Positions 25,446 to 33,717 of a stretch of 64,000 bases of DNA are shown piece after piece. The position numbers were made by a program, and so were the translations under genes. Numbering within the stretch: position 1 is the stretch's first letter; each line of letters begins with the position of its first letter. Where the stretch lies: positions 3,494 to 67,493 of the forward strand of contig URIY01000002.1 in assembly GCA_900547995.1 (NCBI GenBank). The letters run 5' to 3'. The notes beneath the pieces are model-generated. The model made no database searches. It was given only the letters and a program-made list of their open reading frames with translations, and had not been told where the DNA came from. The DNA comes from an uncultured Mycoplasmatota bacterium. GTDB lineage: Bacteria; Bacillota_I; Bacilli_A; RF39; UBA660.

Positions 25446-26174
25446 ATGAAAATGAAAAATTTAAAAGTATTCGTATCTAGTGTAATGGCTGCTGTGACAA
25501 TGGGAAATGGTATGGTAGTTGCTGCTAATGCTAAGAGCTCAAATAAAGAAGAAAGTTATGTTTATGTTTATAATGACAAGAAAGATTTGAATAAAGATTA
25601 TAAAATTGATGAGCCAATTGAATTAATTATGCCAATTAGTGCTAAAGTTTCTAAGGATGGAAGTCAATCTTATCAATATGGAACAATTATCGTTGAAAAT
25701 GATAAGGCTAGTATCAATCCAACAGAAATTGTTAATGTAATGGAAGCAATGCAAACATTAAATAAGAAAAATGATGCAGATAAATTTGTATATGTTGATG
25801 GAAATGCAATCAAGAATGATGATTTCAAAACTAAAACATCAACTAAAAGATATACTGAAAAACAATTAACAACATATAGAGCAAAACAAAACTTAAAAAT
25901 AGAAGAAGCTAAAAAGAAAATAGATCATAGTAAATATGCTGAATTTATATTACCAGTTATGGGAAGTTATAAATATAAAAATGCAAATGGTAAAACTGCT
26001 ATATATAGACAAGTAGAATATATTTATTTCTATATGCCATATGACCAAATTACTAATAGTACAAACTTTAGTGAAATAGCAAAATCTGTATATAGTCGTT
26101 ATCAATCAACATTTGATCATGTTGTAACATATGATGAAATTAAAGCTGAAAAAGCAAAAACAAAAACAAAATAA
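25446..26174 (+). CDS. Secreted protein of unknown function
   Basis: A 242-aa protein with a typical signal peptide (MKMKNLKVFVSSVMAAVTMG, probable cleavage after AANA). The mature part is Lys/Tyr-rich, about 210 residues, and no Cys follows the signal, so it is not a lipoprotein. The C-terminal half shows a beta-rich segment (FILPVMGSYKYKNANGK, VEYIYFYMPYDQIT) and a Lys-rich tail (KAEKAKTKTK). I do not recognise the family. A monocistronic unit with a near-consensus promoter and a strong terminator suggests abundant expression. Confidence 0.75.
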   Translation: MKMKNLKVFVSSVMAAVTMGNGMVVAANAKSSNKEESYVYVYNDKKDLNKDYKIDEPIELIMPISAKVSKDGSQSYQYGTIIVENDKASINPTEIVNVMEAMQTLNKKNDADKFVYVDGNAIKNDDFKTKTSTKRYTEKQLTTYRAKQNLKIEEAKKKIDHSKYAEFILPVMGSYKYKNANGKTAIYRQVEYIYFYMPYDQITNSTNFSEIAKSVYSRYQSTFDHVVTYDEIKAEKAKTKTK

Positions 26175-26188
26175 TTATGAATATAAAT

Positions 26189-26218
26189 AGGTGTTACTTT
26201 GAGTAACACCTTTAATTT
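26189..26218 (+). terminator. Strong intrinsic terminator
   Basis: AGGTGTTACT and AGTAACACCT form a perfect 10-bp stem with a TTG loop, followed by TTTAATTTT. It ends the secreted-protein transcript and shields the adjacent tnpB remnant. Confidence 0.9.
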
Positions 26219-26303
26219 TATATAATAGGAAAGTAATATAAAAAATTCATAAAATAATTAACAAAAAGTAAAATGATATATTGAACTATAGGTGATGTAA
26301 TTT

Positions 26304-27105
26304 ATGAAGATAATGAAGGCATATAAATTTAGACTATATCCTAATATAGAGCAAAAAAAATTAATAAACAAAATAATAGGATGTACAAGATTTATATATA
26401 ATTATATGTTAGAAAAAAAGATAAAAAATAATAAACTATCAAGATTTGATTTAAACAATTTAATACCAAGTGTATGTGTGTGTGAAGAATATGAATTAAC
26501 ACCAAAAAAAAGAACAAACAGTAGTAGGAATAGATATAGGAGTAAAAAGTTTAGTAGTAACAGGTAATGGAGAAACTTTTGGAAACCCAAAATATAATTA
26601 AAAATATGAAAAGAGAATAAAAAGATTACAAAAAAGTTTATCAAGAAAAATAAAGGGAAGTAATAATTATAAAAAGAATAAAATACTGCTGGCTAGATGT
26701 TATCAAAAATTAAGAAATGCAAGAAAAAAATTAGTAGAGAAAATAGTATCAAAAGTAACTGAATATAATGATATAATTGTATGTGAAAAATTAAAAGTAA
26801 AAGAAATGATTGAAATAAATAAATGTTTGAGAAAAAACATAGTCAATTCCACATTTGGATTAATAATTACAAAAATAAAAGATAAATGTAAATATTTAAA
26901 TAAAGAATTTATACAAGTAGATACATATTATCCAAGCAGTCAAATCTGCAGTAGATGTAATAATATAGACAAAGGAATGAAAATTTTAAGTAAAAGAGAA
27001 TATAAATGTCATAAATGTGGAATAGAAATAGAAAGAGATTTAAATGCAAGTATAAATATTATGTATGAAGGATTAATAACATATTATAAAAAACAATATA
27101 GTTAA
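26304..27105 (+). pseudogene. tnpB: Decayed tnpB (IS605/IS607-type OrfB)
   Basis: Remnant of an RNA-guided TnpB nuclease. The N-terminus (KAYKFRLYPNIEQKKLINK... FIYNYML) is intact. It then jumps from DLNNLIPS straight to VCVCEEYELTPKKRTN, so well over 100 codons of the middle are missing. The frame shifts at about 26515-26527 (about 2 bases lost) before RuvC-I (GIDIGVKSLVVTG). An in-frame TAA stands at 26599. The rest (VCEKLKVKEM as RuvC-II, the zinc ribbon CSRCNN...CHKCG, and RDLNASIN as RuvC-III) is open to 27105. So the catalytic residues survive but no functional protein can be made. No tnpA is present. GGTGAT precedes the ATG. Confidence 0.9.
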
Positions 27106-27240
27106 AATAAAATTTAATAAAATATAAAAATATGAATAAAACAATGAGTACGGTAGTGACTATCGGATTTTATGCCTGCATGAGCAGGTAGGTAACGAAA
27201 GCTATGAAGCAGAAAACCTTAAGTGTGAACTTAAGGATTC
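27106..27240 (+). ncRNA. Candidate omega-RNA/right end of the tnpB element
   Basis: Just downstream of the tnpB remnant is a structured, relatively G/C-richer stretch unlike its surroundings. It contains a hairpin CCTGC/GCAGG with ATGA loop (27175-27188) and a hairpin CCTTAAG/CTTAAGG with TGTGAA loop (27217-27236), followed by an A-rich junction. TnpB elements carry their guide RNA scaffold at this place, ending at the element's right border with a terminal hairpin. The border is probably near 27236-27242. It is identified by position and shape only. Confidence 0.55.
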
Positions 27241-27254
27241 AAAAATTTATTTTT

Positions 27255-27455
27255 GAATTTTGTTCTAGATTAAAGTATCATTTTCCAAATATAAATATAA
27301 ATTATCCTATATATGATGGATATTCTTTTGATGGACTTAATCATGGCAATAATTTACTAATTAATATAAGCAATATGGATGATACAAGTAGTAATCCTTT
27401 TATGGATGAAATTTTAGATAATTTACTAATTGATATAAAGAAAAAGACCATTTAG
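27255..27455 (+). pseudogene. Fragment of an unknown gene truncated by the tnpB element
   Basis: An open frame continues from within the tnpB right end into about 66 codons of ordinary-looking protein (FCSRLKYHFPNININYPIYD, DGLNHGNNLLINISNMDDTSS, DEILDNLLIDIKKKTI) that ends at a bidirectional terminator. No start codon with a ribosome site exists in the non-element part. The nearest ATG (27204) lies inside the element. The simplest reading is the 3' remnant of a small gene whose front was lost. The family is not recognised. Confidence 0.45.
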
Positions 27456-27464
27456 TTGGTCTTT
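27442..27464. terminator. Bidirectional terminator before rnhC end
   Basis: AAAAGACC and GGTCTTT pair around ATTTAGTT. T-rich tails exist on both strands (AATTTTT on plus, TTTTTC on minus). It overlaps the rnhC stop codon. Confidence 0.7.
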
Positions 27465-28387
27465 AATTTTTCGGCATTTTTAAAGTTCATTTTAGCAAGT
27501 TCATATAATTTATTATACCCATATTTTTGAACAATCTTTTGTGCAACCTCATCGACATTTGTTCCTGCACCTTTTGGAAGAAACATATCTATACTTTGAC
27601 CTAATTTGTCAAACTCTTTAATAAAAATGTATCTACTAATCATGGAAGCACAAGCAACACTAAGACATTTATCTTCAGCTTTAGTAGTAAATGTTATATT
27701 TCTGCATACTTTTGGTGTATTCTTCAAATAACTATAATAAACCATTTCTTTAGCAAACTGATCAACAACAACATAATCAGTATCTTTATATTTGGTTGTT
27801 AATTCATTAAGAACTTTATTATGTAAAATAGCCTTAATTTTATTCATATTTAAATCTTTAGAATAAGATTTATTATAATCACTATTGGATACAATTAAAC
27901 TTTTATATGGGATTCTTTTAATTATTTTAGGGACAACATCCATTATTTTTTCATCAGTAATTTTTTTAGAATCACGAACACCTAGTTCTTCAAGAAATGG
28001 GATATCATCTTTTGTTACATAACTACTAGTAACAACAATAGGTCCAAAAAAATCTCCTGTGCCAACTTCATCAGATCCAATTGTTGTTGCATAGTATAAC
28101 TTTTTATCAATAGGATTAACTGTCTTTTCTTTTGTTTCTTTTTTCTTTTTTTCTTCTAATTTTTTAGTTGGATTTAATCTTCTTTCTGTTGCTTTCCATA
28201 TATTTGCATCTATATCAGCACTAACTCCTTGAAATACCATAGATCCTGATTCATAAAGGGTAACAACAGTATCTTCTTCATCAGCTTGAAATATAGCATA
28301 TGCTGGTGTTTTAGCTCTTCTTTTATCTTTAAAATATTCAATGGCTTTTTCTTTAGTATTTTCACTTACTTTAAATGATATAGTCAT
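27452..28387 (-). CDS. rnhC: Ribonuclease HIII
   Basis: A 311-aa endonuclease that cuts the RNA strand of RNA:DNA hybrids. The N-terminal TBP-like domain (about 1-85) is typical of RNase HIII. The catalytic domain starts at about 100 with TIGSDEVGTGDFFGPIVV, carrying the Asp-Glu pair characteristic of HIII, and continues with VVDQFA and KAEDKCLSVACASMISRYIF. An AGGAGGG site precedes the ATG on the minus strand. It is a single-gene unit convergent with the fragment to its left. Confidence 0.95.
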   Translation of the reverse strand: MTISFKVSENTKEKAIEYFKDKRRAKTPAYAIFQADEEDTVVTLYESGSMVFQGVSADIDANIWKATERRLNPTKKLEEKKKKETKEKTVNPIDKKLYYATTIGSDEVGTGDFFGPIVVTSSYVTKDDIPFLEELGVRDSKKITDEKIMDVVPKIIKRIPYKSLIVSNSDYNKSYSKDLNMNKIKAILHNKVLNELTTKYKDTDYVVVDQFAKEMVYYSYLKNTPKVCRNITFTTKAEDKCLSVACASMISRYIFIKEFDKLGQSIDMFLPKGAGTNVDEVAQKIVQKYGYNKLYELAKMNFKNAEKLKTN

Positions 28388-28484
28388 AATAAGCCCTCCT
28401 CATATTTATTTTACCATAAAAAAAGATAAAATCTTTCTTTTTCTTTAATTTTGTAATATAATTTTTATAGATAGGAGTGATTAA

Positions 28485-29195
28485 ATGAATATTATTGATA
28501 TTGCAATATTAATTATAATAGCCTTAGGAGCCGTAGTAGGATTTAAAAGAGGCGTATTTACAGAACTTATATCTGCTCTTAGTTTTATTGTTTCTGTTAT
28601 TTTAGCCTTTTTATTAAAAAATCCTGTTTCTATCTTTTTGTATGAGCATTTACCATTCTTTAGTTTTGGAGGTATATTTAAGGGTGTTGCAGTAATTAAT
28701 ATATTACTTTATGAAATAATTGCCTTTTTAATAATGCTTGCTCTTTTCACAGGTATATTTGCTATTGTTAGAGTTGCAACAAAATTATTTGAAAGAATTT
28801 TGAAATTTACCATTGTTTTAAGTATACCATCTAAGTTACTTGGTATAATAGTAGGGGCTATTCATTACTATATAATTGTCTTTATTGCTTTATATGTTTT
28901 ATCTTTACCTATTTTGGGACTTGATATTTTAAAGGGGTCTAAATTTAAAAACGGTATTTTAAATAATACACCAATTCTTTCTTCAGTAGTTAAAGAAAGT
29001 GTAAAAATATTTGATGAATTTGAAACATTAAAAGATAAGTATAAAGATAATACATCTGTAGATGAATTTAACAATGAGGCTTTAGATTTAATGCTTAAAT
29101 ACAAAGTTGTTAGTGTCGAGTCAGCCGATAAATTGGTTGAATTAAACAAAATTAAAGTAGATAAAAATATTATAAATAAGTATAGGGAGGTATAA
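28485..29195 (+). CDS. CvpA family membrane protein
   Basis: A 236-aa protein with four N-terminal membrane helices (residues 1-150) and a soluble acidic C-terminal tail. The start NIIDIAILIIIALGAVVGFKRGVFTEL is the CvpA signature. CvpA was first linked to colicin V export and now to envelope homeostasis; its function in Bacillota is unknown. AGGAGTGA precedes the ATG, with a TATAAT at 28457. It ends 2 bases before trxA, so the two are coupled. Confidence 0.82.
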   Translation: MNIIDIAILIIIALGAVVGFKRGVFTELISALSFIVSVILAFLLKNPVSIFLYEHLPFFSFGGIFKGVAVINILLYEIIAFLIMLALFTGIFAIVRVATKLFERILKFTIVLSIPSKLLGIIVGAIHYYIIVFIALYVLSLPILGLDILKGSKFKNGILNNTPILSSVVKESVKIFDEFETLKDKYKDNTSVDEFNNEALDLMLKYKVVSVESADKLVELNKIKVDKNIINKYREV

Positions 29196-29197
29196 TT

Positions 29198-29497
29198 ATG
29201 GAAATTGTACATGCAACAGATGAAAATTTTAATGAATTAATAAATGGAAAGAAAGTTATTGTTGATTTTTTCGCAACATGGTGTGGACCTTGTAAAATGT
29301 TATCACCAGTGTTAGAAAGCTTAAGTACAGAGTACCCAGAGGTTACTTTTGTAAAAGTAGATGTAGATGATTGTCATAATGTTTCTAAAGAGTATGGTAT
29401 TATGAGTGTACCAACTCTTATGAAATTTGAAAATGGTAAGTTAATTGATACAAAAGTTGGATATCAAAATATTAATGAATTAAGAAAATGGTTGTAA
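29198..29497 (+). CDS. trxA: Thioredoxin
   Basis: A 99-aa cytoplasmic disulfide reductase with the active site FFATWCGPCKMLSPVLESL, the cis-Pro loop MSVPTLMKFENGK and normal length. It is cotranscribed with the upstream cvpA-like gene. A terminator hairpin begins inside its last codons. Confidence 0.97.
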   Translation: MEIVHATDENFNELINGKKVIVDFFATWCGPCKMLSPVLESLSTEYPEVTFVKVDVDDCHNVSKEYGIMSVPTLMKFENGKLIDTKVGYQNINELRKWL

Positions 29498-29510
29498 TAA
29501 CCATTTTTTT
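29486..29510 (+). terminator. Terminator overlapping the trxA stop
   Basis: AAATGGTT pairs with AACCATTT around GTAAT, followed by further T to 29510. The left arm encodes the last trxA residues. Confidence 0.8.
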
Positions 29511-29518
29511 AATTTCAA

Positions 29519-29547
29519 TTGACAATTAAAAAATTAAAATGTATTAT
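29519..29547 (+). promoter_or_regulatory. SigA promoter of sigma4/alpha-CTD-like gene A
   Basis: TTGACA, 17 bases, TATTAT, placed directly after the trxA terminator. The expected start near 29554 excludes in-frame codons upstream of it and supports ATG 29572. Confidence 0.8.
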
Positions 29548-29571
29548 TTTGTTATAGAAATGGGGCATTTT

Positions 29572-30729
29572 ATGAAAATATACTCACAAGAAGAGATTAG
29601 AAAACAAATTATATGTCTTTTAACAGGAATACCTTTTGGGAAAAATCAAAAATATATAGAAAATAAGCAAAATATAAATATTTTACTTGATGATTTTTTT
29701 AACATAAATAAAGAAACTATTAGTGTTTTGAGTCAAAAAGAAACTTATATTTTAAGAAAAAAATATGGTGTTTTAGATGATGGTAAAGTACAAACATTAG
29801 ATAAAATAGGAAAAGAATTTAAGATTACAAATGAAAGAATAAGACAAATACTTATGAATATTACTAAAAAATTAAGAAAAGAAATTGATAAACCAAATGA
29901 TATATTAAATGATTATAAAGAAAGTAACTCTATTAGTAATTTGTTAGATTTAAAATTAATTTATATTTTTGATTATGATATTGTAAAAAAACTATATCAA
30001 GAGTTTAATGATGAAATGACTTTAAGGGAACTAGTTCATAAATCAAGCCTTCAAGTAAAAAATGTTAAAGAATTAGAACAAAACGAATTTGAACAGATAG
30101 AAATTAAATTAAGCAAGTTAAATTTATCATTTAATGATTGTATTTCTATATGTAAAAATAGAATAAGTATGACCGATATAGCAAAAGATTTAACATATAA
30201 ATTGGAAGCAGACGAATCATATTATGTATATATTAATGATATTGTAAGAGAAATGTGTAACTTAAATTTAAGACAAATTTTTGGTTTTAATGAAGAGACA
30301 ACAGGTATTCTTAGAAAAATATATGGTGTATTAGATCATGGTATTAAACCATCAATAGAAGATATTCATAAGTATATGAATACAAATAATAATACTTGGT
30401 GCAGCAATAAAATCATTAAGGCATTTGATGACTTAAATAATATTTTTAAGTGTTTTCTTTTAGGAGAAGCAATTAAAATGAGCAATGAAAAGATGCTACA
30501 AATGGATATTAAGTATTTTAACTTAGATAATGCAAGTTATATTAATTTAAAAAAAGGCGGTATTAATACTTTAGAAAAATTAATAGAATTAGTCTATAAT
30601 GACAATTTAGATATTAAATATCCCTATGATAGAGCGTTGATAGAAAGAATTGTTAAAAGAATAGTATATATTTATAAAATAAATGATAATAGTGAAAAGG
30701 AAAGAACATTAAAGAAATCATTTAAATAA
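29572..30729 (+). CDS. Putative transcription regulator: tandem sigma-region-4-like and alpha-CTD-like modules (A)
   Basis: A 385-aa soluble protein. Residues 51-104 (LSQKETYILRKKYGVLDDGK, then TLDKIGKEFKITNERIRQIL) match the helix-turn-helix of sigma-70 region 4. Residues 149-187 (TLRELVHKSSLQVKNV...LSKLNLSF) resemble a degenerate RNA polymerase alpha C-terminal domain. The second half repeats the order weakly: GILRKIYGVLDHGIKPS (241-294) and INTLEKLIEL (about 312-345). Sigma regions 2 and 3 are absent, so it is not a complete sigma factor. A paralogue follows 84 bases downstream with its own promoter. It may act as a DNA-binding accessory of RNA polymerase; the role is inferred. Confidence 0.7.
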   Translation: MKIYSQEEIRKQIICLLTGIPFGKNQKYIENKQNINILLDDFFNINKETISVLSQKETYILRKKYGVLDDGKVQTLDKIGKEFKITNERIRQILMNITKKLRKEIDKPNDILNDYKESNSISNLLDLKLIYIFDYDIVKKLYQEFNDEMTLRELVHKSSLQVKNVKELEQNEFEQIEIKLSKLNLSFNDCISICKNRISMTDIAKDLTYKLEADESYYVYINDIVREMCNLNLRQIFGFNEETTGILRKIYGVLDHGIKPSIEDIHKYMNTNNNTWCSNKIIKAFDDLNNIFKCFLLGEAIKMSNEKMLQMDIKYFNLDNASYINLKKGGINTLEKLIELVYNDNLDIKYPYDRALIERIVKRIVYIYKINDNSEKERTLKKSFK

Positions 30730-30758
30730 TACTTCTTTATAATGTAATCATTTTTTTC

Positions 30759-30790
30759 TTGACATTTGGTCAAATATGATGTAGTATAAT
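30759..30790 (+). promoter_or_regulatory. Promoter and possible operator of gene B
   Basis: TTGACA is followed by TAGTAT at 17 bases and TATAAT at 20. The -35 forms the left half of a perfect inverted repeat TTGAC-ATTTG-GTCAA (30759-30773), which could be bound by a repressor. Confidence 0.6.
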
Positions 30791-30813
30791 TGCTACGAAA
30801 GAAGGGGTTTATT

Positions 30814-32214
30814 ATGAATAATAATATGAATGAAGAAATCAAAAAAAAATTAATAATTGATATCTGTTATTCTAATCATAATTCTAGTTGTTATATATCA
30901 AGTGAGCCAAGTGAATATAGTCATTACAAATCATTTTTTGATAAAATACTTGATGATCTTTTTAATTTGGATAATAAAACTGTAGGTAATTTGACAGAAA
31001 ATGAAACATTTTTCTTAAGAAAAAAATATGGATTATTAGATGATGGAAAAACTTTGTCAGCAAAAGAAATCGCAAGTGAATTAAATGTAAGCTATTCGTA
31101 TGTATCGCAGGCATTATTAAAAGGATATCGTAAACTTAAGACAAGTATTTGGAAAGAGAGACAGTTAAGCACATTCAAAGATTATTTAGAAAAGAATCAA
31201 ATAAGTGCATTGCTAGATGCTGATATATCTGAATTGATTAGTGATAATATATATAAAAAATTAAGCGAAAAAACGGGGCATTGGTATTTTTGCAGTTTCA
31301 GGGATTTAGTGAATATTTCTAGTTATGAATTGTTATCAATACCAAACTTTGGACTTGCTGGTGTTGAAAAACTTCGTGATTTATTAAGACAATATAATTT
31401 ATCGTTTGCTAATGATATTGCAATTCCAGAAAATCATCGAATTACTAAGTATGATATCAGAAAAATTTTAATATATAAGTTTGAAGTAGATGAAAAATTT
31501 TATAATTGTATTAATCCACTGGTTGATGAATTGTATGATTTAAGAGAAGAAAAAGTTTTACCATTAGGTACAATTGGAACTTTTTTAATAAGGAAAATAT
31601 GTGGTATATTAGATAACGGAATTAGACCTTCGTTAACTCAAGTTAAAGAAGATTTAGAGCATAGATATAAGGTAGAATATACGCATAAAAACTTTAATGA
31701 ACTTATTGCATCATCTTTTTCATGGTTACACAAAAAATTTGAAGAATATGCTTATAATGAGATAATGAGGCTAAGCAAAGATGAAATATTACCAATAAAA
31801 TTAAGATATTTTAAATTTAATAGAATATTTAATGAATCATTACTTAAGAGACTACAAGCATTTCACGTTTATACATTTGGTGATCTTCTTGATTTTAAAA
31901 AAGATTCAAACATATATTATGAAGAAACTTTACAATATTATAGTAGTGACGAATTAGAACAATTTATTGTTTTTATGGTTGAAGAAAGAGGATTAACTAA
32001 GGAACAATTAGAAGAGAAAAGAAGAAAAGAAAGAGAAGAAAGATTAGAAAAAGAAGCTCTTATTGAAAAAAGAAAAAATGAATTATCAAAAGCACATGAT
32101 GTATTAATTGAACAAAAAGAAAAAATTAGAATAGAAATGCTTAGAAAAATGGATTACTATGATAATCAATTAAATAGTGTAAATGAAAAAATAAAAAAAT
32201 TAGAAAATAAGTAA
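30814..32214 (+). CDS. Putative transcription regulator: tandem sigma-region-4-like and alpha-CTD-like modules (B)
   Basis: A 466-aa paralogue of the preceding gene, better conserved in the same parts. The sigma-region-4-like module is at 60-112 (LTENETFFLRKKYGLLDDGK, then AKEIASELNVSYSYVSQALL). The alpha-CTD-like helix-hairpin-helix is at 160-200 (SFRDLVNISSYELLSIPNFG, then EKLRDLLRQYNLSF). A weaker second copy is at 254-310 (IRKICGILDNGIRPS) and 325-362 (VYTFGDLLD). A highly charged coiled coil fills 385-466. ATG 30814 follows GAAGGGG. It has its own promoter and a terminator, so it is regulated separately from gene A. The function is inferred from the domains only. Confidence 0.7.
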   Translation: MNNNMNEEIKKKLIIDICYSNHNSSCYISSEPSEYSHYKSFFDKILDDLFNLDNKTVGNLTENETFFLRKKYGLLDDGKTLSAKEIASELNVSYSYVSQALLKGYRKLKTSIWKERQLSTFKDYLEKNQISALLDADISELISDNIYKKLSEKTGHWYFCSFRDLVNISSYELLSIPNFGLAGVEKLRDLLRQYNLSFANDIAIPENHRITKYDIRKILIYKFEVDEKFYNCINPLVDELYDLREEKVLPLGTIGTFLIRKICGILDNGIRPSLTQVKEDLEHRYKVEYTHKNFNELIASSFSWLHKKFEEYAYNEIMRLSKDEILPIKLRYFKFNRIFNESLLKRLQAFHVYTFGDLLDFKKDSNIYYEETLQYYSSDELEQFIVFMVEERGLTKEQLEEKRRKEREERLEKEALIEKRKNELSKAHDVLIEQKEKIRIEMLRKMDYYDNQLNSVNEKIKKLENK

Positions 32215-32238
32215 AAACAACTCGATAGTTGTTTTTTT
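32214..32238 (+). terminator. Intrinsic terminator after gene B
   Basis: AAAACAACT pairs with AGTTGTTTT around CGAT and ends in a T-run. It starts at the last base of the stop codon. Confidence 0.85.
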
Positions 32239-32282
32239 GTAATATTATACTTTTTTTGATAATACTAAATATGGTGATATTT

Positions 32283-33695
32283 ATGGGAAAAAATGTACTA
32301 TGGAATAGAGATTATAATATAAAAAATTATGAAAATAATAACATGTCTAAAGATACAGATATTTTAATAATAGGTGGTGGAATAACTGGTCTTACAACAT
32401 CTTATTTTTTAAAAGAAAGCAATTATAAAATTGCTTTAATAGATAAGGATAAAATAGGATGTGGTATAACCTTTAAAACAATTGGTAAAATATCTTATCT
32501 ACAAGGTGATATTTATAGTAAATTAAATAAACTTTTTAATGCAAAAATATCTAAATTATATTTTCATTCACAAATAGATGGTAGTAAAATAATCAAAGAT
32601 ATTATATCTACTAATAATATTGATTGTGATTTAGAAAAGGTTTTATCTATAATTTTTACTTTGGAAGATAAAAATATAAAAAAAATTAATGAAGAAAAAG
32701 GTATACTTAAAGATTTTGGTGTAAAAGTAAATGATGTTAAGGATAATAGGATAAAGGACGGTATAAGTGTAGATGATACGTATATATTTAATCCTATTAA
32801 GTACATAAATTCTTTAGTTAAAATATTAGAAAAGAAAATAAATATTTACGAAAATGTACTTGCTAATGATATAAAAAAGGTACAAGACTATTATTTAGTT
32901 TCAACTAGTAGTGGTGTTATAAAAACAAAAATAATAGTCGTTGCTTGTCATTATCCCTTTTTTATTATTCCAAGTTTTATACCTCTTAAAACATATGTAA
33001 AAAGAGAGTACGTTAATGCTTGCCAATTAGAAAATAAACATTTTACGGCTATTAGTATTGATAACTCACTACATTCTATAAGGTTTTATAAAGATTATAT
33101 AATATATGGTTCTAATAAACATAAACTTACAAGTAAAATGGATTATAAAGAAAATTATGATGAAAGTAGAAAAGAATTTATCAAATATTTTCATAAAGAA
33201 CCAGAATATACTTGGATGAATCAAGATATTGTTAGTAATGATATGCTTCCCTTTATAGGAGAGATTGATTCTAATCTTTTTGTAGCAACCGCTTTTAATG
33301 GTTGGGGTATGACTTGTGGAACTATATCTGGACAAATTATATCGGATTTAATATTACATAAGAAAAACAAATATAAAGAACTTTTTAATCCTAAAAGAAA
33401 TAACTTTAATTTAATTTTTTCATCTACAATAGGTAGTTTTAGTTATTTAAAAGCATATGTAGTAAGTTTATTTAAGAAAAATAATCCAAAATATATAAAA
33501 ATACAGGGTATTAATTATGGAGTATATAAAGATGATAATGGTCAAAACCATTATATTAAACTAATTTGTCCTCATATGAAATGTCATTTAGTATTTAATA
33601 GAGAAGCTAAAACATGGGATTGTCCTTGCCATGGCTCAAGATTTGATATAGATGGTAATTTAATTGAAGGACCAGCTAACAAAAATATTAATTAA
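32283..33695 (+). CDS. FAD-dependent oxidoreductase with C-terminal Rieske domain (YhfW-like)
   Basis: A 470-aa protein. Residues about 25-370 are a DAO-type FAD-binding domain (TDILIIGGGITGLTTSYFL, and near its end FVATAFNGWGMTCG). The last 60 residues are a Rieske [2Fe-2S] domain with both ligand pairs: CPHMKCHL and CPCHGSRF. This order matches Bacillus YhfW. The substrate is unknown. ATG 32283 is chosen because GGTGAT precedes it; longer in-frame starts give a hydrophobic leader without a ribosome site and fall in the preceding terminator. Cytoplasmic. Confidence 0.88.
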   Translation: MGKNVLWNRDYNIKNYENNNMSKDTDILIIGGGITGLTTSYFLKESNYKIALIDKDKIGCGITFKTIGKISYLQGDIYSKLNKLFNAKISKLYFHSQIDGSKIIKDIISTNNIDCDLEKVLSIIFTLEDKNIKKINEEKGILKDFGVKVNDVKDNRIKDGISVDDTYIFNPIKYINSLVKILEKKINIYENVLANDIKKVQDYYLVSTSSGVIKTKIIVVACHYPFFIIPSFIPLKTYVKREYVNACQLENKHFTAISIDNSLHSIRFYKDYIIYGSNKHKLTSKMDYKENYDESRKEFIKYFHKEPEYTWMNQDIVSNDMLPFIGEIDSNLFVATAFNGWGMTCGTISGQIISDLILHKKNKYKELFNPKRNNFNLIFSSTIGSFSYLKAYVVSLFKKNNPKYIKIQGINYGVYKDDNGQNHYIKLICPHMKCHLVFNREAKTWDCPCHGSRFDIDGNLIEGPANKNIN

Positions 33696-33717
33696 TCGTA
33701 TAAATTAATGTTTTTTT
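33681..33717 (+). terminator. Terminator overlapping the end of the FAD/Rieske gene
   Basis: AAAAATATTAAT pairs with ATTAATGTTTTT (one T-G) around an 11-base loop and ends in a T-run. The stem is all A/T apart from one G, so its strength is uncertain. Confidence 0.55.

Noticed and set aside
27106..27240. tRNA or riboswitch in the structured stretch after tnpB
   Set aside because: No cloverleaf or GTTCRA-type loop is found; position directly after tnpB fits an element end better.
28868..29212. 114-codon minus frame within the cvpA-like gene
   Set aside because: Fully antisense to a recognised gene with no signals of its own.
29539..29571. Longer N-terminus of sigma4/alpha-CTD-like protein A
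   Set aside because: These codons lie within the -10 region and the predicted transcription start, so they cannot be in the messenger.
29572..32214. Complete alternative sigma factors
   Set aside because: Only region-4-like parts are present; no region 2 for -10 recognition and core binding is visible.
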